64,000 nucleotides of DNA from Aristolochia californica (GCA_029961685.1 JARWKL010000015.1:23281220-23345219), one strand, 5' to 3'. Positions 48,574 to 60,605 are shown, counted from the first letter of the stretch. Notes: a model not told the origin generated them from the letters alone. Made by a program: numbers and translations.

Positions 48574-50308
48574 CTTAGAAGACAGGGTCAAGTTGAATTA
48601 CTCACCCCTTCTATTCTCAAGGAGTTCTTTGTAGACTCACCTCAAGTGCGAACTTGTGCGACCCGACTTGGAGGTAAATAGGTAAAAAAGGGAATCCATA
48701 GGGTTCATTCAATCGATTATTTTTGAGATTTTCTATAAGGCTAGTTCCATGAGTTCTTGCTCATAAAGCCCTCATATGTCATGTATCAGGTGACACATAT
48801 TAAATGTGTTATTATATGGGACATGCGTTGTGAACAAAATCTGTAATGTGAATCAAAGAGTGACACATCGTTTCTTGCATACTTTATGTGAAACACCTCT
48901 GTGACAAGTGAGTACAAGTAAAAGAAATAGTTATTAAGAAAACTGGACGACATCGTTTACTATTTTAATGTGAAACCTACTACCACAGTTGCATCTATTG
49001 CATGACCATAAAAGTGAAACTTGCTACCTTAGTATAAAACTAGGGCAAGTCAACAATTTTGGTGGTCTCCCAAGTAGACCAACCAATCCAACTTTGACCA
49101 GACATCTTCCTTTCACCTTCTCTTACGACAAAGAAGAAGAAGAAAAAACCTCGTAAGTTGAAAAACCAGTGGATCCGACATCCATAATCGTGTCTAAACC
49201 GAATGTTTAGCCTTTAATCAACTCCCATAATTAAAATTTAAGCGTGTGATTCTCCTTTGCATGGCGTGTCCGCGTTCCATGTCTGAAGTTTCGGATAACA
49301 AGGGAAGTTTTTTTAATGGCGGACAATGCTAATGCCAGCCATTTTATTCCTTTCTTTTATTTTTATAAATTTCTTCCGTTTGGGTGTAACGTACCAAAGG
49401 CCATGGATATTGGATAATATATTTCCGTAAAAGTAACAAAAAAACATATCTTATATCTTTGTCTTCTCGTGCTGTTGGCTCTCAATCCATTATCTACTCT
49501 CTCCTCCTTCCTCTCTTTTTCTTCCTGCATTTATTTTTTCTCGAGTGTAGTTTGGTGGAACCACATTGAAAATATTCTCTCTGGATATGTTTTTCTATCT
49601 GGTTTTGCTGTATTTTTTTGTTGTCTTCGTGTAAAAGTACCAGGGAATACCTACATTTGTGTGAAACGTGATGAGTTTGGGTCTGCAACTGCATTTGTGA
49701 GGAAAGTCACAAGTGAGAATCTCCTTTGTTTTGTTGGGAGGAAATTTGAATCATTTAGCGGTTGCCAAGGGTCATTAAAGTGCTTAAATTAGCTGTTAAG
49801 AGGAACACATCCCTTACTTACCCTCGATTTTTTCTCTTGTTTTTCAATTTTTTTTTTTTTTTGTTTTTCTTGGCTTAATTAAACTGATGAATTGATGTAT
49901 AACTAATGAGGATAAGCATCTGATTTGATCTGGTTGAGTTACGTCGTTGTTATTTAGATTTGCTGCATCACTAGTAATTGTCATTATATATAGGATTGAA
50001 AGATATCCAGTACTACCTGAGACACAGAGCTTTAGACAATCATGGCCAAAGCATAACTATGTCATATTGGCTGCTGGATGCTTAGATTAGACTCCCAAGG
50101 TATCCTTAAATACCCCAAGAACTTTAGGTACTGGTATTTGAGACCTTGCCATCAGTAGGAACTCTCTCACATAAAAATTCATTTATTTAACCGGTGGAAT
50201 AGACTACCAACTTATTCTATAAACCAATCCCCATTTATTGCACAAGGGAATAAGCGGCTACTCACTTGAGAGTCGAGAGAATGTTTAAGCAAGCATGATT
50301 TTAACCTA
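48574..50308. other. Spacer, nothing firmly recognised
   Basis: A plus-strand open frame at 49469-49792 (107 residues, hydrophobic N-terminal half) has no recognised domain and lies in AT-rich sequence, so it is not called. No RNA gene is apparent. Confidence 0.35.
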
Positions 50309-51385
50309 GGGCCTGTTAGTGCACCCTGAGGAAAAGTCGATTTCACTCTCACTTACTCAAAAGCAGTAGTGCGTACACACGATGGAAAGTGAAAGCGAAA
50401 GAACTAGTTTATTCACTTTTACTCGCTCCAGTGTAAAAAAAGTGATAGTGAATTTTGACCCTAAACCCAATTCATTCACTTTCACCTGCTCACTCGACGC
50501 TCTCTACACCCTCCTCTCTATTGACCCTCTATGCTTCCCAACCTTCATCTATCTTGTTTCTCGCTCTTTGTCGGCTCGCTCTCTCGACCCTTTCTAGGTC
50601 CTAACCCTCATGGCTCTTGTCTCTTGCTCTTTGTTGCTTCGCCATGCTGTCGTGCCCTCAATGCTGAAGCCTCTTGCGGAAGGAGCTATAACACTCTGAG
50701 AGTAGTCAGTTTGTTCATATCTCCCAATAGAGAACCAATGACTCCCGTTAAGGCCAAATTAATAGATACCACTCGGCCGTCCACACAGTTCACAAAACGC
50801 CACACTGCCTTACACGGGTCACCTCGAGCTGACCATCTCGGCAAACTTAGCAATGTCGCCAATTTCTGTATGATGATGACATCGTCAGGTGAGGAAGTTG
50901 TATCCTGCGAGCGCGACAATGCAACAAAGAGCCAGATGCATAATTAAGATATTATTAAAGTAAGAATTTGATCAATTATCTAGACTTTATAAAAGTTTAC
51001 ATTTTGTTTAACTATTCTATTTTTATAATTATTTAAATTAATAATTTTTAATTCATAATTATTATATTTAAGTTAATTTTAGACCTAACTATATTAATAA
51101 AATATTATATTTAATTATTTCTTATGTTAATATATTTTAATATTACATTAAATTACTTATTGTCAAGTAACCATGTTTGTTTAGGTATATGATTTATTTA
51201 AGTATATTATAAAAAGTAACTCATTCTCTTGTTTCCACTACATTTTTCATTTTGGACACTAACATAAAAAAATACTTTCCAGTTCACTTTACATAGAGCA
51301 AACTAACACGAAAAAGTGATTCACCTTCCATTTCACTTTCACTATTTATGTACTTTCTCTTCCCCCTCTCACACTAATATTAAAA
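50309..51385. mobile_element. Harbinger-related non-autonomous element, copy 2
   Basis: It starts gggcctgttagtgcaccctg, like PIF/Harbinger ends. The right end 'ttccccctctcacactaat' is an imperfect inverse of the start. Its 5' block ('atttcactctcacttactca', 'cacacgatggaaagtgaaag') and AT-rich 3' block ('gtaagaatttgatcaa') match copy 1 at 34091-35435. The middle (50690-50945) is different and may be captured genomic DNA. The right boundary is approximate. Confidence 0.65.
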
Positions 51386-53094
51386 ACACCAATGTCTTTT
51401 TCAAGTAGTTTAATCGCAAATTTATATTTTCAAAACTTGATTGTTCAACAGAATTTGCTGCTAGCTAGATTAAAAAAAAATTTCTGCATGAATCGAAGCA
51501 CGGCCGACCGACAAAGAATATGTGGGGCTATTTGGAATGGATCCACACGATATCCTCTTCATTACTGCTTTCATTTGTGCGAAATCTCCCTTATTCTCTA
51601 TACCCTTTTGACCAATTCCAAATTTTAAATCTGTCATATCATAGCAGTTAGAAATTTTCGTAAATGTTTAGAAAGGTAGAATCTGAAATGAAATTTGTAC
51701 AGGGAGAACTCGCAAGATCAAGATGAGAAGATTCAGTATATCAGGTTCACAACAATTACCCGTTAGGAGTGAGATAATCATACGAAGAAGATAGAAATTC
51801 TCAGTTCAGTCAAGCTAAGATTTTCTTTTACTTGCTGGCCTGATTTTTCACTCTGCAATTGAGATTTGTTGGGGAGATAGTGAGGTTGCAGGGTCTCTTT
51901 CATCTAACTACTCCAGTACCAGGATCAATAAATATATTAGAGCTTCCGAATGACTACGTATGTGATACGGACTGCTATCTCCTTTCTGTCATATATAATA
52001 GTCGTGATGTTTCACTTTCTTTCATCAATATTTACACGTGAAAGGCCGATGTGATCGCCTGACTTGAGATCTGCCGTGATCTTCAGGTTTGGAGAACGAA
52101 ACTGGGATTGGTATGAGTAATCTGAAACGGAATGAAATTTATGGTAAAGAAAGCTGGGGAGTGACTGGAACCCGAGACAGGTGTGCCTCCATCATTGAGG
52201 GTTTGTTTCAAAGATGACGAAGCCATTATTTTGTTGCACAAGGAAAGAACATACTGGGTATTTTTTGTTTGGATTCCAAAATGAGAGGACGGCCTCTACT
52301 GCCATCCTTTTTGTCGAGCATGACAGATAAAAGAGTAGAGAAGGGAGGATTTCTCCCCTTCCTCCATTATTCTGCAGTCCTCCATCGTTTTCCTCTCTGC
52401 TAAAGTGGCGTCTAATCAGTCGATGACAAGCCCATCAACAGCAAGAACACCAATTTTTTTTTTTTTTTTTTTTTTTGTGTGAAACTTCGGAGTAAGCATT
52501 TTCCTTTTTAATAATTTCTGTTTAGCATGATACGTAGGGGTGTCCCACGAGTGGGTTTGGGTTCACGTCTGCAACTGTAACCTGACTGCCGAAATTAAGG
52601 TAGACAGTGACCATCTGTACCCAGGAAAGAAGAGTCCGTATTAGGAGAAACATTCAATCAGAGAGCAGTAGACCTACCGTAAAGGCACGGAGGAGGGACG
52701 ATACAGAGGATGAGTTAGTTGGAGATCATCAGATGACGAAACGAATCGTTGACAGTGGAGGGGGGGAGAGAGAGATACAGAGACCAGTACAGTAGAATTG
52801 ATTAAAGAATGAGAAGAGGAAGACGAGGGCAGATTCTCCTGCAACAGAAGGGCGATAGCAGTACATGCATCCGCTGTAGCGTCGTCTTCAAATACAGCAG
52901 GGACACAGCTGTGGTTTTGGAAGATACTGCAGTGTCTTGGCAGAGGAATGTGTGTTTGAGATTGAGAGAAAGGCAGGTGTCTTTGCTCTTTTAGATTTTT
53001 ACTTCACCATATGTTTACGTCACTTTAATTTTATTGGTGAGACGTATTACACTGATATTTATTACTAGATTACAACTCGAGTTTGATTTTTATT
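51386..53094. other. Spacer, nothing recognised
   Basis: Short open frames (51392-51628, 51859-52041, 52607-52994) show no domain. A T-run of about 20 lies at 52457-52476. No feature is supported. Confidence 0.35.
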
Positions 53095-53099
53095 TCTAT

Positions 53100-53406
53100 T
53101 GTTGAAACCATTGCGCTAAAAGGCTCGAACCTTTTAGCACAATGGTTTCAACATGGTATCAGAGCCGGCTCGTTCCGAGTTCGAGTCCCGCTCCCACCGA
53201 ATTTTGTCCCAGGTATTTCTGGTGAATTTGTCCTGGGATTTTTCCAGGAGTTTGTCCCGGGTTTTTCCGGTGAATTTGTCCACGGGTTTTTCCCGTGCGG
53301 GGGAGTGTTGAAATTTTTGTTTGTATCGACCGGGCCAGTCCTTGTATAAGATCCGTGGGGTTGCTTTCTTAATAGTTTCGAGCCTTTTAGCGCAATGGGT
53401 TTAATA
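53100..53406 (+). mobile_element. TRIM: complete 307-bp miniature LTR retrotransposon
   Basis: The element is flanked by a perfect 5-bp target duplication, TCTAT, at 53095-53099 and 53407-53411. A short 5' LTR (53100-53153) starts TGTTGAAA and ends TTCAACA. It is followed at once by the tRNA-iMet primer binding site tggtatcagagc (53154-53165). The interior is about 150 bp with four related 'gaatttgtcc...gggtttttcc' units. A purine-rich tract, gcgggggag, precedes the 3' LTR (53306-53406), which also begins TGTTGAAA. There is no coding sequence, so it must have moved using another element's enzymes. The two LTRs differ in length (54 and 101 bp). Confidence 0.9.
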
Positions 53407-53411
53407 TCTAT

Positions 53412-54640
53412 CACTTACTACCCATATATTTACCACCTGTATATGTAAAACATTTTTGGTTAAAAATTAAGGGTGAACCTTTGTTCGAGTGCATAGGTAA
53501 GTATGGATGAAACTCAATAAAAGACATTAAAAAGGGTTTAACCTAAACTTTCACTCATTAACGTATACGAACATCAACACATTATTATATTTTTAGCATA
53601 AATGAATTTCTAATACATGAACGGAAATGTGAACGGTTGTTTACTTCTAATCATGGTGATCAAATTTCGGAAAAACGGATATCGGCTCATCTATTCAGAA
53701 GTTCCTCAATGGAAAATCACATAAATTCTACAAGACCATATCAGTAACACTTAAAACTCTTTTTTTCCTATCAAAAGAGGAGAGTTGTAACCAATGGCTG
53801 TAAGGGAAAGGGAAAGGGAAAGGGAAAAGTAAAGGTAAGGGTCAAACCTCTAAATGTTTCCAACATATATTAATTCTCTTTCATGGTAGAAGTCTTAAAT
53901 GCAATATTCCCATGTATGAATATACATGACAAAACAGAGGTTTTTTTTTTTGTAAAAGTTTTTCCATGGGTTAAAAGGGTTTTCTGAAAGGCCCATCTTT
54001 GCGGTCATTTGCAGCTTCGGTTAGAGAAAGGAACCTTTTAAATCCTGTTGTAGCAGCACCATGACCAAGAGCTGCAGCAGGAGCAAGGACATCCTCTCTC
54101 GACGTGATGTTTCTGGCTATGGTAAGGGCAGATGTGGCAGGTGCCAGGTGGTGATACTGGCAGAGATGGGGAAGGTGGCTGCAAAATAACTGTTGGCAGC
54201 CCAGAGGAGTGAGCAATTCCAGGACCCCCATGCTTGTTAAAATCATCCACTATGGCCTGATCTGCTTTCTTCAATCCCTGCAGTCAGTTTTTCTTATGTT
54301 CATGCATATATTGCAACCAATAAATAAATATACAAATTCAAAAACTAAATAGATTAAAAAACTAAGGATCTTAAAACATAAACATAAAGGTTTTCTTTTG
54401 TGACTTTTATTGTTTTACTAAAGGATATGCATGAAACAACATGAACCCTCGTCTTACTCTGTCTTCCTCCCATCTCTTGTATCTTCCTCCTTGAAATCGT
54501 TTTCTTCTGCGAAATCGATAGAAGACCTATGTCTTCCCCTTCAAAGCTTTGAACTCTAACGAAGAAACATCTCTAGGTAAACAATTTTCCCGGAGAAATA
54601 TATTTTAGGGGTTTTTGAGTAGTCAACCTTAGTTCTTATC
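53412..54640. other. Spacer with a hexanucleotide repeat and a possible gene scrap
   Basis: A (GGGAAA)4 repeat lies at 53804-53827. On the minus strand, 53971-54279 encodes gene-like peptides in two different frames: KKADQAIVDDFNKHGGPGIA from about 54270, and LTIARNITSREDVLAPAAAL in another frame from about 54140. Their composition is more protein-like than that of neighbouring open frames, so this may be a frameshifted gene fragment. I do not recognise the family. Confidence 0.35.
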
Positions 54641-54751
54641 ATAGTGTAACATAAGACTATTTAAGGTTAAACCATAACATAGTACTTAATTATAGTGTAA
54701 CATAGGACTTTATTTGAAAGTAACATAGTAGTAGATGAAAGTATGCATACT

Positions 54752-55030
54752 TTACAATCTAATACTAGACTAAGTTTTATTCTACCATGCTACTATTTAT
54801 CTTTTATAGGTAGTCAATGACAATCGCTTTCATATTTGTACTATATTGTGACCACTTCCATGTATCGACTAGTAACCTTTATTAATTTTTGCCATACAAT
54901 CTTATACTAAACTAAGTTTTGCCCCCACCATGATCATATTTTTGTTTTATAGGCAATCAATGAAAATCTCTTTCATATTTGTATTATATTGTGACGACTT
55001 CCCAATATTGACTAATAGCCTTTATTATCA
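54752..55030. repeat. Tandem pair of about 140-bp units
   Basis: The segment starting 'acaatctaatactagactaa' at 54755 is repeated from about 54896 ('acaatcttatactaaactaa'). Both contain 'tttttataggnaatcaatga'-like and 'tttcatatttgta(c/t)tatattgtga' blocks. It borders the larger repeat to the right. Confidence 0.75.
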
Positions 55031-56220
55031 CATAGTTGTGGGTCACAAGAGTTTTGATAGATTCTAGTTTAGCACCGTCTTAGAGGCCATTGAAGACATA
55101 CCATATTGAATGTAGTGGAACTTTTGTTCCTATCGTTCTAACCACACCGCTTATGAAATAGAAGGTTACCCCATCAAGGAATAAAATATGCACACGGAGG
55201 GACATTGTGCTCCCTATGGACTTATGAGAATAATTGTCACTCATTGGTAATGACACCGTGTACATACATACAATATTACTATGTTAAGCAGTACAAAATA
55301 ACTATTTTACTCTATAATGGAATACTATGTTATGCACTGTTAAATATGTTATATTATCAAATAGTTGTAGTTCACATACTAAGGGACACTTTGTTCCCTA
55401 AAGACTCACAAGAATAATTTTCACTCATTAGCAATGATGCATGTACACATATACAATACTACTATGTCAAACAATACAAAAAAAAATATATTGTTCTATT
55501 ACAACATACTATGTTATGTATTATCAAAAAGTACTATATATCAGATATTTATGATCCACAAGAGTGTGACAAATTCTACTTTGACACTGTCTTAGAGGGT
55601 TTGGCGGATATTGTGTAATATAAAGTGGACTACATTAACATAGACATAAATAAAATGACATTTATTGCTACCCATCTACTTGGACATTGTGTTGTTTGAC
55701 TAGGAAATAGTAGGTACCCCTTGCAAATAGTAAAGTATTCACATTGAGGGATATTATACACCCTATGGACTCACAAGAATAATTTTCACGTATTGGCAAA
55801 GACACTATATAATGTTACTATACTAAGTTGTATAGAATAGCCATATTGCTTTATTGTAGAGTACTTTGTTATGCACTACCACAAATATTATGTTATCAGA
55901 TAGTTGTGTTTCGTAAACCGAGGAACACTATACTTCCTACAAACACAAATAATTTTAACTCATTGACAATGACATTACGTATTATGTTAAGCAGCAAAAA
56001 CAATTATGTTACTCTATTATAGAATACTAAAATATATACTATCAAAAATATTATGTCATCAAATAATTGTGGCTCACAAGAATATGACAGATTCTAGTTT
56101 TATAACGTCTTAAAGGACATGGAGGATATAGTATACACATAAAGTGGAACTACGATAACATATAAATAAAGAGAATGTCGTTTATTTTTCCCTTCTAATC
56201 GGACATTGTGTCATATAAAA
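55031..56220. repeat. Satellite-like repeat with 520-bp units built from about 182-bp subunits
   Basis: The anchor 'cacaagagt...gacagattct' plus '(a/g)tcttagagg' occurs near 55031, 55551 and 56070, spaced 519-520 bp. A second anchor, 'aaagtgga(a)cta...ggacattgtg', occurs at 55623 and 56142. Within a unit, blocks like 'gggacattgtgctccctatg' followed by 'gaataattttcactcattgg' recur about 182 bp apart (near 55199 and 55381, then 55745 and 55917). Copies are clearly diverged, so the array is old. It is non-coding. Confidence 0.8.
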
Positions 56221-57198
56221 TATTATATTATGTAGCTATTTGGTTGAACTTAAAATATTTTATCTTAATTGGCTCAAATAGTTTATCTTTGTAGAAATGA
56301 AAATTAATCATCAAAATTAAGACCCCAGCCAACTATCTAGATCATTGTCATCGATCAATGATCAAGATGGAAGGTCCAAATTGCTAGTTGATCAATGATC
56401 AAAGTCAAATTTCTTAAGGTCAAAATATGGAGATTTAGTCAAAGGGTCGATTAATGATCAAAATCAGATTTTTTAATCAAAATTAGAGTTGATTATCAAG
56501 ATCAAGATCCGATCAACAATCAAGATGAAGTGAATTGGGTGAGGCCATGACAAAGATCTAATAAAAAGAGAATGTCATTTAAGCGCCACTTAAGTGCAAC
56601 ATAGATAACACATAAGCAAAGAAACATAGATAACACAAGCAAATAATTTAGTATATTGGTGACATTTGGCATTGCAAGGGACTTCAACATAAGCAACAAG
56701 GTTGCATGAAAGGTGACATGTAGCATTGTAGGAAAGTTTCATCCAAGCAAATGATTTGGCATATAGGTGACACATGACATCATAAGGAAGCTCCGCCTAG
56801 AAGAAAGGGGTGGCACCATTTCAAAAGGGGATAAGGTGAAGTGCCACTTCATGGTTTTCTTCCCTTATATGTGTAGTAAGTTAAAGAAGAGGAAAAAATT
56901 AGGGAGAGAAAAAAGTGGGGTGGTTGGACTACCCCCACTACCTTATAAATAGAGATCCCTTAAACTTTGGGGGAGGAGCATGAAGAACTTTTAGGAGACT
57001 ATTGGAAGAACTTTGGAGAGAATTTTGTAGAAAATTTTTCTTAAGTTTCAAAGTATGTCAAGACTCCTTTAATGAGAAGAGAAAAATTTGAATAGTGCTC
57101 TCGACGCCTTAAATATCAAGTCATTTTGAAGCCCCGTTGTACATTTTGAAGCTCCATTGTATTTGTAGCATAAAATAATTCTATTTGTTGTTACTTTG
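56221..57198. other. Spacer with short GATCAA-type repeats
   Basis: From 56330 to 56525 the motif 'gatcaa(t)gatca' recurs many times. The rest has no recognised feature. Open frames on the minus strand (56520-56775) are repetitive and unconvincing. Confidence 0.4.
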
Positions 57199-57751
57199 GG
57201 GGGGTTAGTCAATTTGAAGTCCAAGATGAAGATCAATCGCAATACGCCCTTCATCAGTTGAAGTCATTAGTGGAGTGCAGACGACATTTCATCTGGATGC
57301 TGGGGATGAAGTGCTCCTTCATCTCCATGTTATAAAAAAATTCATCTCGTTGAAGATCATTTTTCCCACTCTTCCAAATGAAAGACGCGCGCCGCGATTG
57401 ATTTTTTTTCCCCTCTCTCTCCTCACACCCCCCTCTCTCATGTGTCCTCATTTACATTTTTTCCTCCCTCTCTCCCACATCCCCTCTCTCGTCTCCTTGC
57501 GCCCCCGACATCTCTGCTCCCTCTCTTCTCTCGGACTCTCCTCTCTGGCCTTCGTCTCTGCTCCCTCTCGTCTTCGGCCTCCGGCTCTTGGTCTTCTCTC
57601 GGACTTGCCCTCTCTCTCGCACCCCCTCTCTCGTCTCCGTGCCTCCCTTTCTTCTCTTGGACTCGCTCTCTGTTTTTCTCTCTGTCTCTTATCCCTCTCG
57701 ACCTCCCTTTCTTCTCTCTCTTCTCCCTCTCTTCTCCCTTCAGCCTCCCAC

Positions 57752-57756
<5 letters not shown>

Positions 57757-57820
<64 letters not shown>
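57757..57820. repeat. (CT)n microsatellite
   Basis: A pure CT run of about 32 units lies inside the Harbinger-derived element. The long open frames through it (57275-57920) owe their length to this low-complexity sequence. Confidence 0.85.
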
Positions 57821-57823
<3 letters not shown>

Positions 57824-58327
57824 ATTCTCCTTTTCCCCAAAATACCTTCCGATTTCGTTTGATTTCCCCATTTCGATTTTGATTTTCTTCGATTTTGACA
57901 TTTGGGCATCGATTGCTTAATTTCTACTTCGATTAGGCATCAATTTCCCCATTTGGCATCAATTTCACCCTTTGGCTTCGGTTTTCCTCAAATTTCAGAA
58001 GGTACGACTAAACCCTAATTTTTGTTTCATTAAATTAGTGTTTTATTTGATTTAATTTTATTTTCAGTGCCTAATTGGGGGTTATTTGTGCATAATTGTG
58101 AGATTTAGGGTTACGGTTTAGGGTCTAAATTCTTGATTCGGGTTAGGGATTATTTTTAGGGCATACTTAAAACGGTTCAAGAGATTAACTAGAGATAAAA
58201 TCAGACATTTATTTTTTGTGAATCAGTGAATCAGAGTTGTTCAACATTTTCAGTAAACTATCTCAATAACTAGTTTAGAATTCACAAGTAAAAGTCGGCT
58301 GGCACTCCATTTTCTTTTAAGATCCAG

Positions 58328-58573
58328 GTGAAAATTGTACATGCTTGTTGCATATTGTACAATTATATACGTGGAGAGGATTATGATGATATATTTGAAG
58401 ATGAAGAAGATGATTCGGGTGGCGAGCTCGGTGGAGGAGGTGGTGCGGTCCAATTAGGTGCAATGGATGATACAGACAGCGACGATTGCGATGGTCTTAA
58501 GGATGAGGGTAGCCAAGTAACAAGCTTTCGGAGGCAGAGTGCATTACAATCCATAAGAGCCGCACAATTTTGA
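58328..58573 (+). pseudogene. C-terminal fragment of a Harbinger (HARBI1-like) transposase
   Basis: After a possible splice acceptor (agatccag) the frame reads VKIVHACCILYNYIRGEDYD. This matches the I-ACC-LHN-IR block that ends plant PIF/Harbinger DDE nucleases, with Tyr in place of His. It continues with an acidic tail of Asp/Glu and Gly and stops at 58571-58573. The catalytic DDE residues would lie upstream and are absent, so it cannot be active. Confidence 0.7.
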
Positions 58574-59180
58574 GATGTCATATCAACTTCCATGTGGAAC
58601 GATAAATGATGGTTGTATCTTATTACTTTTGAACATGTGTCATTCATATGTACTAAACTTGTAACTTGATGATTTTAATATTAAAGGCACAAACTCGTTA
58701 TTTGAATAATCTTTCTTTTAGGTTATTAATAAAGTTGTACTGTATTTATTTATTATTTTTGTTCAATTTTATTACTATATTAAACTTCATATTTAAGTCT
58801 CTGGTAAATAAAATATAATTAAAGTATGCATTTGATTAATTAATTACTTTTAATTTTGTGAAAATATATTATTAATTAATACCATGTAAAAAATCTATCT
58901 TATGTTATTAATATAATTTTTTTATTCATTAATCATAATTATTTTTTATTTACTTTATTGTATTAGTGATTTAATAGTGGTAATTAAAATATTGTTAACT
59001 CAAGCACTTGGTTTAGTTAACTCATTTTTATAATTAATAAAATCAATGGTTTTAAATTTCTAAGATGAAGACGAAGAGAACTTGTCCACACTAACACCCA
59101 TTTCGAAGATGAAGATCATGTAGATGCATGAGATGAAGATGAAGATGAACTTCAAATTTCTAGTTTGTTAACTAACCCCC

Positions 59181-60111
59181 CTTTTTGTTATCGTCCTTGA
59201 AGCCATTATGTACAATACGATATCAAATCTTCTTGTCAAGCATCTAGTGGGGATTCGCTACAAATCAAGTCTAGTCAACTAAGGAAGTTCTAGTAGATAC
59301 ATGGTACCAAGTAAAGTTCAAATCAAACTCGTGTGCGGAGATCGAATCAAATGACTTATAAAAAATAGAACCTCACATCACTTGAAGCTTTATAATTTTC
59401 CTAGGGGGTGTTAGTCAACATTGAAGTTGAAGTTGAAGTTAGACTTCAAATTCAAAGCAATGATTTGATTCAACTTCAACTCTTCCTTGGGTGTTAGTGT
59501 AGTCCTAGTTCAAGTGTACTAGAAAACAGATTCAAGTGTCTGTGCCCCCAAAATAAAAAATATGATATAAACAAGAGAATGAATAATTTTTTATAATATA
59601 CTTAAATAGAACATATACCTGAATAGATAATTAACCAAAAAAACATGGTTACTACACTAATAAGTGATTTAATGTAGAAATAAAATATACTAATATACTA
59701 ATTAATTAAATAAGATATTATATTAATTAATGATTGTAGTTTATTGTACATTAATACAATAGTATTGTGTGACAATTAGTTGTGTAACGATTAATTATAA
59801 AAAAATAAATAAAAAGTAAAAAAATTATAGAAATAAATAAATACATTTTTCATATTGGATCAGTAGTGACCTTATTGGATACTAAGTTTTTATTTTATTT
59901 AAAGGCTAAATATTGAATTTTTATTTAAAAGAATTAAATTTATTTTCAGTGTATTGGATGAGAGGCAAAGCCGACCCTCCAACAGCATCATAGCATTTGA
60001 TAGTAAAAACATTATAACATGTTTATACATTTGATAGTAAAAATAATTACTATCATAGCATTTGATAGTAAAAATAATTATTTATACATTCCGCCCTTCC
60101 CACTCAAAAAG
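59181..60111. repeat. Inverted fragment of the same Harbinger family
   Basis: From 59403 the sequence reads 'gggggtgttagtcaacattg', close to the left end at 57199. The stretch 59565-59690 (aaacaagagaatga..., ...acctgaatag) is the reverse complement of the 3' arm near 51180-51240. It is a rearranged partial copy. Near 59995-60085, 'catttgatagtaaaaata' is repeated three times. The rest is AT-rich spacer. Confidence 0.5.
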
Positions 60112-60513
60112 CTAGTCTTCGCTACAATTCTTCCTTTTCACGGATTCTTCTGGGAGAGACGAGTCCAGCGAGTCTCTCAGTCTCTTCAGACCTAGCTTCA
60201 TCAGGCTCTTCTCCTTCCCGCCGTCGCCGCAATCATTTTCTGCAACATGGACGGAACTGGAAGATGCGATCGCAGGACTGGGAACTTTCAATGGGAAGCT
60301 GAAATCTTCCATCTTGAACTTGGGCTGCCAGGTGACCTGGTTTCTAGTATATGGTGCTTTCTCGGATTGGTCGTTCTTCCGGACGAGTAACTGGATTCTT
60401 TGCGCTTCTCTTTCAACCAGGTTGAAGAAGGTCTCGACTTCCGGCGATATCGTCCTCGATTCGGCCTCCGATTCATCATCTACCCCGGCTGTTGTCGCTG
60501 TCCTCCCTGCCAT
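60112..60513 (-). CDS. Small uncharacterised plant protein (133 residues), single exon
   Basis: The ATG is at 60511-60513 and the stop at 60112-60114. A TATA box lies 80-90 bp upstream, and base composition changes sharply at both ends of the frame, so I regard it as a real gene. Residues 20-45 (ISPEVETFFNLVEREAQRIQ) are likely to form an amphipathic helix. They are followed by VTWQPKFKMEDFSFPLKVPSP and a basic segment, LKLGLKRLRD-like, near residues 108-117. It lacks a signal peptide and membrane segments; the basic C-terminus could direct it to the nucleus. I do not recognise the family. Confidence 0.6.
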   Translation of the reverse strand: MAGRTATTAGVDDESEAESRTISPEVETFFNLVEREAQRIQLLVRKNDQSEKAPYTRNQVTWQPKFKMEDFSFPLKVPSPAIASSSSVHVAENDCGDGGKEKSLMKLGLKRLRDSLDSSLPEESVKRKNCSED

Positions 60514-60594
60514 GCCTCAAAGAACACAAGATCAAGAGCCTGAACTCCGACTTTCACTGTGAGAATTTATGCTGATTTTAATATGATTACAGGG

Positions 60595-60605
60595 TATATA
60601 TATAA
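60595..60605 (-). promoter_or_regulatory. TATA box of the 60.1-kb gene
   Basis: The run tatatatataa (plus strand) reads as a TATA box on either strand and lies about 82 bp before the ATG of the small gene. Confidence 0.5.

Larger units (their letters stand above)
57199..59180 (+). mobile_element. PIF/Harbinger-derived element with transposase remnant
   Basis: The left end 'ggggggttagtcaatttgaa' followed by gtccaagatgaagat is matched in reverse by the right end, whose complement reads 'ggggggttagttaacaaact' and then tttgaagttcatcttc. A CT-rich block (57410-57830) is like the 5' block of the elements at 34091 and 50309. The AT-rich part at 58740-59045 also shares 'atcttatgttattaata' and related motifs with them. 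A transposase exon remnant lies at 58328-58573. The element is about 2 kb and defective. Confidence 0.7.

Noticed and set aside
53154..53200. tRNA-like sequence (tggtatcagagc... with a gttcgagtcc B-box-like motif)
   Set aside because: No tRNA cloverleaf can be made. The first 12 bases are the primer binding site of the TRIM, complementary to tRNA-iMet.
57275..57920. Long Ser/Leu- or Arg/Glu-rich open frames
   Set aside because: Produced by the CT microsatellite inside a transposon.
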